Assembly (NCBI GenBank): GCA_910578835.1
Contig: CAJTSK010000002.1
Coordinates: 62,001 to 126,000 of the forward strand
Direction of reading: 5' to 3'
DNA length: 64,000 nucleotides
Origin: an uncultured Muribaculum sp.
Lineage (GTDB): Bacteria; Bacteroidota; Bacteroidia; Bacteroidales; Muribaculaceae
The notes below the pieces were generated by a model that saw only the letters and a list, made by a program, of their open reading frames with translations, was not told where the DNA came from and searched no databases. The position numbers and the translations under genes are program-made. The number at the start of each line of letters is the position of its first letter. Position 1 is the first letter of the stretch. Below, one piece after another: positions 27,697-37,283 of the stretch.

Positions 27697-28847
27697 CAGC
27701 TCATACGGTTTTTATAGTCATTGTAATCAAAGCGGCGTAGATAGCTGCACTCTCCGCTGCTGTCACACAGTACTATCGAGGGGTGTTGCAGACCGTTGAA
27801 CATTGTGGTCTTCACCGTCGTATAGTGGTTCATGTCTTTCAGTGTCAGTTTGTCGCCCGTGACAAGCGGTGATTTGAAATACCAGTCACCCACGTAGTCG
27901 CCACTCAGACATGAGTTTCCTCCAAGGCGATAGGCAATAGTGTCGGGACCCTCTTCACAGCTTTCAGTAATTGCAGGCTGATAGGGCATTTCAAGGCAGT
28001 CGGGCATATGGCATGCAAATGACGCGTCGATGATTGCCGTCTTGATACCCTGATTCTCCACGACATCCACTACCGATGTAACGAGGTCGCCGGTCTGCCA
28101 TGTAAACGCGCTGCCAGGCTCCATGATTACCTTGAGCCATGGATAGCGTGATTTGAAATCTTTTAGAAGTTTAATCAGATGTTCCACGTCGTAACCATCG
28201 CGTGTCATAAGATGACCGCCTCCCATGTTGACCCACTTGACTTTGGGGAGATATTTGCCAAACTGCTGCTCAAATGCTTCAAGTACCTTGGCAAGGGCGT
28301 AGGAGTCTGACTCGCAGAGTGAATGGAAGTGCAGTCCTTCTATGCCTTCAGGAAATGAATCACCGATCATGTCGGCAGTTACGCCAAATCTTGACCCTGG
28401 TAAGGCGGGATTATATATGTCGGTCTCAATGACGGAACATTGCGGATTGACACGCAGTCCGGGTGATACATGATGGTTGCCCTCTTTGCTGTTCCATGTC
28501 TCGATGTCGCTTTTAAACCGTTCCCATTGGCTTACAGAGTTAAACGTGATATGGCTGCTGCCGGCAATGAATTGTCCGATTGTCGCCGGGGTATAGGCGG
28601 GGCAATAGCTGTGAACCTCACCACGGAGTTCTTCGTTGCCGAGCTGCATCTCGTTAAGCGAGCTTGCTGTGGAGTCGGTTACATACTCGCGGATGATAGG
28701 AAATGTCTTCCAGAGAGCATTGGCTTTAAACGCCATGATTATGTTGACTCCGGCTTCGCGCTTGACACGGCTTATCAGTTGGAGATTGCGACGAAGCTTA
28801 TCTTCATATACGATATAAAATGGGGTGGGGATGTCGTTGAATTTCAT
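27696..28847 (-). CDS. nspC: Carboxynorspermidine/carboxyspermidine decarboxylase
   Basis: 383 residues, a fold-type III PLP decarboxylase. The start DIPTPFYIVYEDKLRRNL and the PLP lysine K41 in IIMAFKANALW are characteristic of NspC, as is the VNMGGGHL segment and the MEPGSAF phosphate-binding motif. The enzyme makes spermidine or norspermidine by decarboxylating the carboxy-aminopropyl intermediate. The partner carboxyspermidine dehydrogenase is not in this window. It overlaps both neighbours by a single base, an unusual setting between a repair helicase and a glycosyltransferase. Confidence 0.94.
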   Translation of the reverse strand: MKFNDIPTPFYIVYEDKLRRNLQLISRVKREAGVNIIMAFKANALWKTFPIIREYVTDSTASSLNEMQLGNEELRGEVHSYCPAYTPATIGQFIAGSSHITFNSVSQWERFKSDIETWNSKEGNHHVSPGLRVNPQCSVIETDIYNPALPGSRFGVTADMIGDSFPEGIEGLHFHSLCESDSYALAKVLEAFEQQFGKYLPKVKWVNMGGGHLMTRDGYDVEHLIKLLKDFKSRYPWLKVIMEPGSAFTWQTGDLVTSVVDVVENQGIKTAIIDASFACHMPDCLEMPYQPAITESCEEGPDTIAYRLGGNSCLSGDYVGDWYFKSPLVTGDKLTLKDMNHYTTVKTTMFNGLQHPSIVLCDSSGECSYLRRFDYNDYKNRMS

Positions 28848-31153
28848 TATCCTATGATTTTAAAACGGGCAAATTTCAGCAGGAGTTTCTTGGCTCCTAC
28901 CATGTCAAATTTCACTTCTATGCGCGCATCAGTAGCATCTGTATCGATGGCAAGAATCGTGCCCTTGCCAAATCGGCTATGTTCTATGCGCATACCTTCA
29001 TTAAGTTCGTTGGCTGAGTGTTGCTCGTCAATAGCTCCTGCCGGCCGGTTTGCGGATGCTTTCGGTGCTGTCACTTCCGGCTTGTCGACGAGCGGATGGG
29101 AGAATGATTGACGCTTTGGCGGGGTCATAGACGCGCGGTAATTGTCTATGGGGTTTATGAATGTGTCGGGATGCACGAAGTCATTGCCTGTGGCGAGATG
29201 CAGGTAGCTCCTGTCTATATCCTTTAAAAATCTTGATGGCTGGCATGTCTTGGTCTGACCGTTGCGGAATCGCGACGATGCATAGCTTATCGTGCAGTTT
29301 ATCTTGGCACGCGTGATTGCCACGTAGAGCAGGCGTCGCTCCTCTTCGATTTCTGCCGGCGAGTCGCTGCTCATCGCCGACGGGAAAAGTTCCTCCTCGA
29401 CGCCGACTATGAAGACGTTGTTAAACTCCAGTCCCTTGGCGGCATGTACGGTCATAAGCGTGATGGATTCTTCAGAAGTGTCGGTATTGTCCTGGTCGGT
29501 TGCAAGCGACACTTCTCCGAGGAAATCGGTGAGCGACGTGCCGTCGATACCTTCCTCGATTTTGTTTGCCACAAATTCCTTTACTCCGTTAAGAAGTTCC
29601 TGAAGGTTTTCCTGCTTTGAGACACTTTCCGGTGTACGGTCGGTGAGTAGCATGCTTAGAAGCTGGGTCCGTGTGATGATGTAGCGTGCCACGCTTTCTG
29701 CATCTTCACCCGTGGAATTTTTGTCGATAAACTCCTGTATAAGGTCGCGGAATGCAAGGAGTTTTTTAGCCGTACCTGAATTTACACCGGTGTCATACAT
29801 GGCAAGATTGCTGATTACATGCCATGCGCTCACATTGTTGTCGATGGCACATCGCAATACTTTGTTGAGGGTGGTCTCGCCTATGCCTCTCGCAGGGAAA
29901 TTTATCACACGCTTCAACGCTTCGTCATCATCGGGATTGACAGAGAGACGGAAGTAGGCTATCGCATCCTTGATTTCCTTACGCTGATAAAATGACAGTC
30001 CGCCATATATGCGGTAAGGAATGTTGCGCTTGCGTAACGACTCTTCGAGTATTCGCGACTGGGCGTTAGTGCGGTAAAGTATCGCATATTCTTCGTAACT
30101 GTCTTGCTGTCGCATTTTCAGCTGCGATATGCGGTTGGATATCAGGTAAGCCTCTTCATAGTCGCTGTAGCTCTGAACTACCTCAATGCGCGACCCTACA
30201 TCGTTGCGCGAAAACACATTTTTCTGTATCTGCTCCTTGTTTTTGGCAATGAGCGAGTTGGCGGCATTGATGATATTTTGGGTCGAGCGATAGTTTTGTT
30301 CCAGTTTGAATATACGCAGGTCGGGATACGCTTTTTTCATATTCAGGATGTTGCGTATGTTTGCCCCGCGAAATGAGTAGATGCTCTGCGCATCATCGCC
30401 CACTACACAGAGGTTTTTGCTTGCTTCACATAACTTGGACACAATCAGATGCTGGGCGAAATTGGTGTCTTGATACTCGTCGACAAGCACATAGCGGAAA
30501 AACTCGTTGTAATGGCGCAACACCTGTGGATGGTCGCGCAGCAATACATTGGTATAGTAGAGGAGGTCGTCGAAGTCCATTGCTCCGGCAACAAAACACC
30601 TGTCACGGTATATTCGGTATATCTCGTGGAGGCGCGGACGTTTTGCCCGGCGGTCGGCTTCCATTATGTCAGGGGCGAGTGCGTAGCGGTCGGGCGATAT
30701 GAGGGCGTTTTTAGCCGATGATATCGCGGAGGCGACTACCCCCGGCTTGTAAATCTTGTCGTCAAGACCGAGGTCTTTTATGATTGTCTTTATCAGTGAT
30801 TTGGAGTCGGAGGCGTCATATATTGTGAAATTGCTCTTGAAACCTATCAGCTCAGCGTTGCTGCGTAGTATCCTGGCGAAGATGGAGTGAAATGTGCCCA
30901 TCCACAGCCTGGAGGCGGTGGCTTCGCCTACCACGCTTTTTATGCGTTCGCGCATCTCTTTCGCCGCCTTGTTGGTGAAGGTAAGAGCAAGAATACGCCA
31001 CGGCTCGTAGCCCTGTGTAAGCAGGTGGACTATCTTATAGGTAAGGACACGTGTCTTGCCCGACCCCGCGCCGGCTATAACCAGTTGAGGACCGCCCGTG
31101 TACAGCACGGCATCCTGTTGTTGTTTATTTAATTTGCTTATATATTCTTCCAT
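28847..31153 (-). CDS. UvrD/PcrA-type superfamily 1 DNA helicase
   Basis: 768 residues from ATG at 31153 (MEEYISKLNKQQQDAV), a standard UvrD/PcrA start; an in-frame ATG at 31210 precedes the likely promoter and was rejected. Walker A is GAGSGKT (28-34), followed by TFTNKAAKEM, the DEYQDTN Walker B, GDDAQSIYSFRGA, QNYRST, and the C-terminal TVHAAKGLEFNNVFI and VAITRAK motifs. A C-terminal Tudor-like RNA-polymerase-binding patch (GTILAIDTDATDARIEVKF) is present as in PcrA. It is a 3'-5' helicase for repair and replication restart. Its stop overlaps nspC by one base. Confidence 0.93.
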   Translation of the reverse strand: MEEYISKLNKQQQDAVLYTGGPQLVIAGAGSGKTRVLTYKIVHLLTQGYEPWRILALTFTNKAAKEMRERIKSVVGEATASRLWMGTFHSIFARILRSNAELIGFKSNFTIYDASDSKSLIKTIIKDLGLDDKIYKPGVVASAISSAKNALISPDRYALAPDIMEADRRAKRPRLHEIYRIYRDRCFVAGAMDFDDLLYYTNVLLRDHPQVLRHYNEFFRYVLVDEYQDTNFAQHLIVSKLCEASKNLCVVGDDAQSIYSFRGANIRNILNMKKAYPDLRIFKLEQNYRSTQNIINAANSLIAKNKEQIQKNVFSRNDVGSRIEVVQSYSDYEEAYLISNRISQLKMRQQDSYEEYAILYRTNAQSRILEESLRKRNIPYRIYGGLSFYQRKEIKDAIAYFRLSVNPDDDEALKRVINFPARGIGETTLNKVLRCAIDNNVSAWHVISNLAMYDTGVNSGTAKKLLAFRDLIQEFIDKNSTGEDAESVARYIITRTQLLSMLLTDRTPESVSKQENLQELLNGVKEFVANKIEEGIDGTSLTDFLGEVSLATDQDNTDTSEESITLMTVHAAKGLEFNNVFIVGVEEELFPSAMSSDSPAEIEEERRLLYVAITRAKINCTISYASSRFRNGQTKTCQPSRFLKDIDRSYLHLATGNDFVHPDTFINPIDNYRASMTPPKRQSFSHPLVDKPEVTAPKASANRPAGAIDEQHSANELNEGMRIEHSRFGKGTILAIDTDATDARIEVKFDMVGAKKLLLKFARFKIIG

Positions 31154-31164
31154 ATTATATATTG

Positions 31165-31172
31165 CAAAATTA
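31165..31172 (-). promoter_or_regulatory. Candidate -7 element of the helicase operon
   Basis: Minus-strand TAATTTTG matches TAnnTTTG. Its predicted start (about 31159) is only about 6 nt from the ATG at 31153, which would give an almost leaderless mRNA. No clear TTTG lies 19-21 bp upstream, so the call is moderate. Confidence 0.42.
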
Positions 31173-31203
31173 GCAAATAATCCTGACATATGACACTCGC
31201 GAT

Positions 31204-31234
31204 TTTGCAATCTGGCAGGGAATGTGTAAATTTG
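31204..31234 (+). promoter_or_regulatory. Promoter of the radical SAM/DUF4130 gene pair
   Basis: TTTG (31204-31207), a 19-bp spacer and TAAATTTG (31227-31234): a full consensus Bacteroidetes promoter. The leader to the ATG at 31309 is about 69 nt. Confidence 0.72.
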
Positions 31235-31308
31235 TATTGTCGGTTTTTGTGACCTTAGGCGTTATGACCTTTATATGATAGCTTCGCTTGTGAGGCTGGG
31301 ATTTCACT

Positions 31309-32577
31309 ATGACTGAAGATACGCTACGCAGACTGAAAATACTTGCCGAATCGGCTAAATACGACGTGTCATGCTCGTCGAGCGGCACTGTGCGTCGTGG
31401 AAAGAAGGGCGACGGCATAGGCAACACAGTCGGCGGGGTAGGTATATGTCACAGTTTTGCCGACGACGGCAGGTGTATTTCGCTTCTAAAAGTGATGCTT
31501 ACCAATGTGTGCATGTATGATTGTGCTTATTGCATCAACCGCCGGAGCAATGATATCCCTCGCGCTACTTTGTCAGTGACGGAGCTTGTCGACATAACGA
31601 TGGAGTTTTATCGGCGCAACTATATCGAGGGGCTATTCCTCAGTTCGGGGGTGGTGCGTAATCCCGACTATACGATGGAGCGGCTTGTGAGGGTGGCGCA
31701 GGATTTGCGCACTGTCCATCGTTTCAATGGTTACATCCATCTTAAAAGTATCCCGGGTGCCTCGCAAGAGCTTGTCAGTCTTGCCGGGTTGTATGCCGAC
31801 CGCATGAGTGTGAATATCGAGATTCCCAATGAGGACTCTCTGAAATATCTTGCTCCGGAGAAAGATTTCAAGAGTGTCTATGAGCCGATGGGTTACATAC
31901 GACGCGGAGTGCTTGAAAATGCCGAGGACCGTAAGCACATGCGCCATGTGCCAAGATTTGTCCCAGCCGGGCAGAGTACCCAGATGATTGTAGGCGCGTC
32001 GCCCGAGCATGACCGCGATATTTTACGGCTGTCGTCGGCTCTATATGCCACTCCTACCATGCGTCGCGTCTATTATTCAGGTTATGTGCCTGTCAATACC
32101 TACGACCCGCGTCTGCCTGTGTTGAAACAGCCGCCGCTTGTGAGGGAAAACCGTCTTTATCAAGCCGACTGGCTGATGCGTTTCTATCATTTTACTGCCG
32201 ACGAGATTGCCGGTGACAATCATCCCGATCTTGAACTGGAAATAGACCCGAAGCTCTCCTGGGCACTGCGTCATCCAGAGGTGTTCCCTGTGGATGTCAA
32301 CCGAGCCGACTACGAGATGATACTTCGCATACCCGGTGTAGGTGTGAAATCGGCTACGATGATTGTTAATGCACGGCGGTTTCGGCGTCTGACATCGGAG
32401 CATTTGCGTAAAATAGGCGTGGTCATGAAACGTGCCAAATATTTTATCACCTGCGGCGAACTTGCCTCGCCTTGTGTAGCCGACGTGTCGCCGGAGTATG
32501 TGCGCCGTCAGCTCACAGAGCCGCGCAAGTCACTGAAAGGTGACAATCCGTTGCAAATGACCCTTGATTTCGGCTAA
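31309..32577 (+). CDS. Putative DNA modification/repair radical SAM protein (TIGR03916-like)
   Basis: 422 residues. The radical SAM cluster is CMYDCAYC, with ligands C68, C72 and C75 (CX3CX2C), and the preceding GKKGDGIGN...GGVGICHSF stretch is typical of the family named as a radical SAM protein linked to uracil-DNA glycosylases. Near the C-terminus a helix-hairpin-helix (RIPGVGVKSATMIV, about residues 342-355) suggests DNA binding. The reaction is unknown. It overlaps the next gene by one base, and the two almost always travel together in my knowledge of the families, so they should act together on DNA. Confidence 0.88.
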   Translation: MTEDTLRRLKILAESAKYDVSCSSSGTVRRGKKGDGIGNTVGGVGICHSFADDGRCISLLKVMLTNVCMYDCAYCINRRSNDIPRATLSVTELVDITMEFYRRNYIEGLFLSSGVVRNPDYTMERLVRVAQDLRTVHRFNGYIHLKSIPGASQELVSLAGLYADRMSVNIEIPNEDSLKYLAPEKDFKSVYEPMGYIRRGVLENAEDRKHMRHVPRFVPAGQSTQMIVGASPEHDRDILRLSSALYATPTMRRVYYSGYVPVNTYDPRLPVLKQPPLVRENRLYQADWLMRFYHFTADEIAGDNHPDLELEIDPKLSWALRHPEVFPVDVNRADYEMILRIPGVGVKSATMIVNARRFRRLTSEHLRKIGVVMKRAKYFITCGELASPCVADVSPEYVRRQLTEPRKSLKGDNPLQMTLDFG

Positions 32578-33341
32578 TGACAATATTTGTATTTGACGGT
32601 TCTTTCGACGGTTTGCTTACTGCCGTTTTCGATGCCTATTCGTGGCGTTGTTTCCCTGATATGCTTGTCAGGGAAGGGGAGGTGTTGCCTATGTTTTACG
32701 ATGAGTGTCGCGACGTGGTGACCGATGAGGCTAAGTCAAGCCGTGTGTGGCGTGGTCTTGAAAAGAAATTGTCACGTTCGGCATTGTCGGCGGTTGTGGC
32801 GAGTTTCCTTTGTGAGATACCTGAATATGACACGGTGCTTTTCCGGTATATCCGCAAGGCTATTGACTCACCGGTAAGCATAGAGACCGATTTCAGCGAC
32901 GCCGATGTGGTCGAGATGACTCGCATGGTGCGTCGTGTAAACGGTGAGGCTCACCGGGTAAAGCAGTTTGTGCGGTTTCAGAAAGCTGCCGATGGCTCTT
33001 ACTTTGCTGTGATAGAACCGCTTTATAATGTGCTTGCAATTGCAATGCCTCATTTCGTAGACAGGTTTTCGAGTATGTCGTTTTTGCTCTATGACAAGCG
33101 GCGTGGTTTCGGTTGCTACTATGACGGTAAGGAGACTCGTCAGGTGACATTGCCCGAAGAATTGCCACATATCGCTACAGGCAGGCTGCCGGCGGAGATG
33201 ATGGATGATGATGAACTGCTTCTGCAGGATATGTGGCGTACCTATTTCAAGGCTATAGCTATAAAGGAGCGCAGTAACCCGCGCAAGCAACGTCAGGATA
33301 TGCCTGTGAGATTTTGGAAATACCTTACCGAGAAGCAATGA
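32577..33341 (+). CDS. TIGR03915/DUF4130-family putative DNA repair protein
   Basis: 254 residues. The start FVFDGSFDGLLTAVFDAY and the C-terminal ERSNPRKQRQDMPVRFWKYL are the hallmarks of the family paired with the radical SAM protein upstream. In some bacteria the protein is fused to a uracil-DNA glycosylase domain; here it ends after the DUF4130 part and has no such fusion. ATG overlaps the upstream TAA by one base, indicating coupled translation. Activity and substrate are not known. Confidence 0.87.
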   Translation: MTIFVFDGSFDGLLTAVFDAYSWRCFPDMLVREGEVLPMFYDECRDVVTDEAKSSRVWRGLEKKLSRSALSAVVASFLCEIPEYDTVLFRYIRKAIDSPVSIETDFSDADVVEMTRMVRRVNGEAHRVKQFVRFQKAADGSYFAVIEPLYNVLAIAMPHFVDRFSSMSFLLYDKRRGFGCYYDGKETRQVTLPEELPHIATGRLPAEMMDDDELLLQDMWRTYFKAIAIKERSNPRKQRQDMPVRFWKYLTEKQ

Positions 33342-33497
33342 ATATGTAATATTGCGGTCTCTTTTATTGAGATGTTGCATATTCACGGCGGTTCTTATTT
33401 AAAATGATTTTAAATTAATGCCACAATTGTTTCTTTATTTGTGATAAAATTGTGATATTTGCACTGAAAAATATTAACGGATAAATTCAAGCATATT

Positions 33498-35906
33498 ATG
33501 AGACTCTCGGAACTGAAGACAGGCGAGTCAGGTATAATAGTCAAGATATTGGGGCATGGTGCATTTCGCAAGCGTGTCATTGAAATGGGCTTTGTGAAAG
33601 GGCAGGTGATAAAGGTGTTGCTTAACGCCCCGTTGAAAGATCCTATCAAATACAGCATAATGGGTTACGAATTGTCGCTCAGGCGTAGCGAGGCTGATAT
33701 GGTCGAAGTGCTTCCTCTTGATTCTGAAGAGTCGATACCTGACGTGGTAGCCTCCGGCTCTGTTATCGAGGGCGGTCATATCCCGCATGTGAGACACGAC
33801 GTCGAGGGGAGCATGAAGACTATAAATGTCGCTCTTATCGGTAATCCTAATTGTGGCAAGACCTCTCTTTTCAATATCGCATCAGGCTCAAAAGAGCATG
33901 TAGGTAATTATAGCGGCGTGACAGTCGATGCCAAGAAAGGTCACTTTGAATATGGCGGTTACCGCTTTAATATCGTTGATTTGCCCGGCACTTACTCGCT
34001 GTCGTCATATTCTCCTGAAGAGCTTTATGTGCGCAGATATTTGCGTAACGAGATGCCCGACGTTATAATCAACGTCGTTGTGGCGTCTAATCTTGAACGT
34101 AACTTGTATCTCACAACCGAACTTATCGACATGGACCGCTCCATGGTCATTGCACTCAATATGTATGACGAACTTGAGCGAAGCGGTGCATCGCTTGACT
34201 ATAAGCTACTTGGCGAGATGATAGGAGTGCCGATGGTGCCTACTGTATCGCGTACAGGTGAGGGTGTCAATGAACTGTTTGATACCGTTATAAGTGTCTA
34301 TGAAGGGCGTGACAGTGCTGTGCGTCATATCCATGTCAATCTCGGCAAAGATATTGAGGCTGGTGTAAAGGTAATAAAGGATGAGTTGAAGAAAGATGGC
34401 GCGATCGGCGCACATTTTTCGCCGCGTTATCTTGCCATCAAGATGCTTGAACATGACCGTGAGGTAGATGACATGGTAAGTCATTCGCCCGACCATAAAA
34501 AGTTGTTTGAGCTTCGCGATGAGGAAGTGGGGATTATTGAAAAGCGCAATAACGATGACATAACATCACTTATCGCCAATGAGAAATACGGGTTTATTAC
34601 CGGTGCGCTTGCCGAGACTCTTACCGAGTCGACTAAGGAGACGGCAAAGACCACTCATATAATCGATGCGTTTGTCACCAACAAGCTATTTGGCTTCCCG
34701 ATATTTCTCATCATAATGATGTTTATATTCTGGTGTACGTTTGAAATCGGGTCTTATCCGATGGAGTGGATTGAGACGGCTGTAGGCTGGATTGCTGATG
34801 TGGTACAGTCGACTATGCCTGAAGGTCCGTTGAAAGATTTGGTTGCCGACGGTATCATCGGCGGAGTAGGCGGTGTTATTGTTTTCCTTCCTAACATCTT
34901 GATACTCTATTTCTTCATTTCGTTTATGGAAGATTCGGGTTACATGGCACGTGCTGCATTTATCATGGATAAGATTATGCACAAGATAGGGCTTCATGGA
35001 AAATCGTTTATACCCCTTGTCATGGGCTTTGGCTGTAATGTGCCGGCGATTATGGCGGCACGTGCCATAGAGAGCCGCAGCAGCCGCATAATCACGATAC
35101 TTATTAATCCGTTTATGTCGTGCTCGGCACGACTGCCGGTGTATGTGCTGCTTGTCGGCACATTCTTCAGCCGCCACGCGAGCCTTGTGTTTCTTGGCCT
35201 TTATCTTACCGGAATACTTGTAGCCGTATTGACTGCACGGTTGTTGAGGCGTTTTTGGTTTAAGGTTGACGAGACGCCCTTTGTCATGGAACTTCCTCCT
35301 TACCGTATCCCTACCTTTAAGGCGTCACTGCGCCATATGTGGGGCAAAGGCGAGCAATATCTTAAAAAGATGGGAGGTATTATCCTTGTTGCGAGTATAA
35401 TCGTGTGGGCTCTCAATTACTTCCCTTTGCGCGACGAGGAGTCAAGTACTCCGGCAACAGAGGCGATGATGCTTGCCGACGACTCAAAAATTGATACTTC
35501 GCGTGACTCTTATCTTGAAATGCTTGGCAAGGCTGTCAATCCGGTCATGGAACCTCTCGGATTTCATTGGCGCACAACTGTTGCAGCGATAGCCGGAGCA
35601 CCGGCAAAGGAGATTGTAGTGTCGACGCTTGGAGTGCTTTATACCGGGGATGAAGATATTGACGACAAGTCGCTTTCAGCGCGTCTGACATCTCCCAACC
35701 CTGTAACAGGAAAGCCTGATTTCACTCCTGCATCGGCATTGAGCCTTATGGTGTTTGTGCTGCTTTATTTCCCCTGCATGGCTACGGTGACTGCAATTGT
35801 AAGGGAGACCGGTTCATGGAAGTATGGCGCATTTTCTGTGGTGTACAATACCGTCGTGGCATGGCTTGTGGCATGGCTTGTCTACAATGTGGCGCTGCTG
35901 TTCTGA
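33498..35906 (+). CDS. feoB: Ferrous iron transporter, FeoA-FeoB fusion
   Basis: 802 residues. The first 75 residues form a FeoA (SH3-like) domain (MRLSELKTGESGIIVKILGH, then RKRVIEMGFVKGQVIKV). A linker leads to the G-protein domain with G1 GNPNCGKTS starting at G115, the switch motif SGVTVDAKKG, DLPGTYSL (G3) and the NMYDE G4-like motif. The rest is a polytopic membrane domain with two Gate repeats (including GFGCNVPAI). It imports Fe(II) under low oxygen. Fusion of FeoA to FeoB is common in Bacteroidetes. It ends 15 bp from the converging MATE gene. Confidence 0.95.
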   Translation: MRLSELKTGESGIIVKILGHGAFRKRVIEMGFVKGQVIKVLLNAPLKDPIKYSIMGYELSLRRSEADMVEVLPLDSEESIPDVVASGSVIEGGHIPHVRHDVEGSMKTINVALIGNPNCGKTSLFNIASGSKEHVGNYSGVTVDAKKGHFEYGGYRFNIVDLPGTYSLSSYSPEELYVRRYLRNEMPDVIINVVVASNLERNLYLTTELIDMDRSMVIALNMYDELERSGASLDYKLLGEMIGVPMVPTVSRTGEGVNELFDTVISVYEGRDSAVRHIHVNLGKDIEAGVKVIKDELKKDGAIGAHFSPRYLAIKMLEHDREVDDMVSHSPDHKKLFELRDEEVGIIEKRNNDDITSLIANEKYGFITGALAETLTESTKETAKTTHIIDAFVTNKLFGFPIFLIIMMFIFWCTFEIGSYPMEWIETAVGWIADVVQSTMPEGPLKDLVADGIIGGVGGVIVFLPNILILYFFISFMEDSGYMARAAFIMDKIMHKIGLHGKSFIPLVMGFGCNVPAIMAARAIESRSSRIITILINPFMSCSARLPVYVLLVGTFFSRHASLVFLGLYLTGILVAVLTARLLRRFWFKVDETPFVMELPPYRIPTFKASLRHMWGKGEQYLKKMGGIILVASIIVWALNYFPLRDEESSTPATEAMMLADDSKIDTSRDSYLEMLGKAVNPVMEPLGFHWRTTVAAIAGAPAKEIVVSTLGVLYTGDEDIDDKSLSARLTSPNPVTGKPDFTPASALSLMVFVLLYFPCMATVTAIVRETGSWKYGAFSVVYNTVVAWLVAWLVYNVALLF

Positions 35907-35921
35907 TTATTAATCAGGGTT

Positions 35922-37274
35922 TTAATCGGTCACAAAGCTTTTGCCCGCCCATTTCATGCTCCACCAGCGGCGTGTGAAGATTATGCCGCGTGTTATCTCG
36001 TCGGAGGCAATCATGAGCCATAGGGCATAGATGCCCAGCCCGAAGTATATGCCTGTCAGATAGCCTCCCGCCACTTGCAGCGTCCACATCACTATAAGCC
36101 CTACATAGAAGGGATAGTTGACATCGCCGGTGGCGCGGAGTGCATTAGTGGCAAATATATTGACGGGACGTCCTATCTCTACAAGCACGTCAAGCCAGAG
36201 CAACGTGGCACCTATGGTTATGATTTCGGGATTGTCGGTCAATAGCGATAATATCCAATGACCGCCTGCCGCGATTGTAAGCGACTGAGCGACGGTGATT
36301 ATGAGGGCAAGACGCATGACATATTTGCCGAGTATGAATGCTCCCCGGATTTTACCTTTTCCCACGAGGTGACCTATCGTGATGGCTCCTCCCTGAGATA
36401 TGGCTATGCAGAAAAGGTAGCCAAACATCACGATGTTGACCACATAGGTTCGTGCCGCAAGCACCTCAAGACCGAGCATGTTGATGAAAAAGGTCATTAC
36501 TATCTGTGCGTAGCTGTAGCTGAACTGCTCGCCTGCCGAGGGTACGCCTATTTTAAGCAGATTGGTGAGCTCGCGGGTAGGGAAGCGGCGGAATATTTCC
36601 AGCGGGAAACGTCGTATTACTGTGTGAAACAGGATTATGTTGAGTATTACCATGGCTATCGCGCGGCTTGTCGCCGTGGATATTGCCGCGCCCTCCACGC
36701 CAAGTGCTGGTGCTCCGAAGCGACCGAAGATGAGGATGTAATTGCCGGCGATGTTGAGTATGTTTACTATCCCGACCACCACCATGGGGTAGATGGCACG
36801 ATTAGAGGCTCGCAATGCCGCCGATGCGGTGAGCGAGAGTGCCTGAAAGAATGCAAACGCGCCGACTATGCGCATATAGCCTAAGCCTTCACCGAGAAGC
36901 AGGTCGTTAAGTCCCATCAGGCGAAGTATGGTTGTTGCGCCGAAATAGAGAAGGGCACTGATGGCAAGCCCTATCACAAGATTAACGATAAGTGAAACAG
37001 CCACCACTTTTTCCAACCGGTCGTTGAGCCGCGCGCCAAGGTACTGGCTCACAAGCACCGATGTGCCGAGATTGATTACTTCAAATACGAGAAAGCAGAG
37101 CATTACAATCTGGTTGACGACTCCTACGGCTGCGACAGAAGCGTCGCTATGGCGCGATAGCATCACTGTGTCAACCGCTCCAAGCGTCATAATTAGGAGA
37201 GTCTCGATAAATATAGGTCCTGTAAGCGATGCAAGTTGGCGTTTAAGCCCTTTTGATATCTTTAAGTGACTCAT
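35922..37274 (-). CDS. MATE-family efflux transporter
   Basis: 450 residues with about twelve hydrophobic helices in two related halves (ETLLIMTLGAVDTVMLSRHS in the first; GVPSAGEQFSYSYAQIVMTFF in the second). MATE proteins are Na+ or H+ antiporters for organic cations and drugs. It begins 9 nt after the cobC stop, so it is at the end of the cobalamin operon. Whether it exports a corrinoid-related compound, flavin or an unrelated drug cannot be judged from sequence. Confidence 0.9.
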   Translation of the reverse strand: MSHLKISKGLKRQLASLTGPIFIETLLIMTLGAVDTVMLSRHSDASVAAVGVVNQIVMLCFLVFEVINLGTSVLVSQYLGARLNDRLEKVVAVSLIVNLVIGLAISALLYFGATTILRLMGLNDLLLGEGLGYMRIVGAFAFFQALSLTASAALRASNRAIYPMVVVGIVNILNIAGNYILIFGRFGAPALGVEGAAISTATSRAIAMVILNIILFHTVIRRFPLEIFRRFPTRELTNLLKIGVPSAGEQFSYSYAQIVMTFFINMLGLEVLAARTYVVNIVMFGYLFCIAISQGGAITIGHLVGKGKIRGAFILGKYVMRLALIITVAQSLTIAAGGHWILSLLTDNPEIITIGATLLWLDVLVEIGRPVNIFATNALRATGDVNYPFYVGLIVMWTLQVAGGYLTGIYFGLGIYALWLMIASDEITRGIIFTRRWWSMKWAGKSFVTD

Positions 37275-37283
37275 AGGTAAAGC

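Noticed and set aside
31154..31210. N-terminal extension of the helicase to ATG 31210
   Set aside because: The extension overlaps the candidate promoter and is not typical of UvrD/PcrA proteins.
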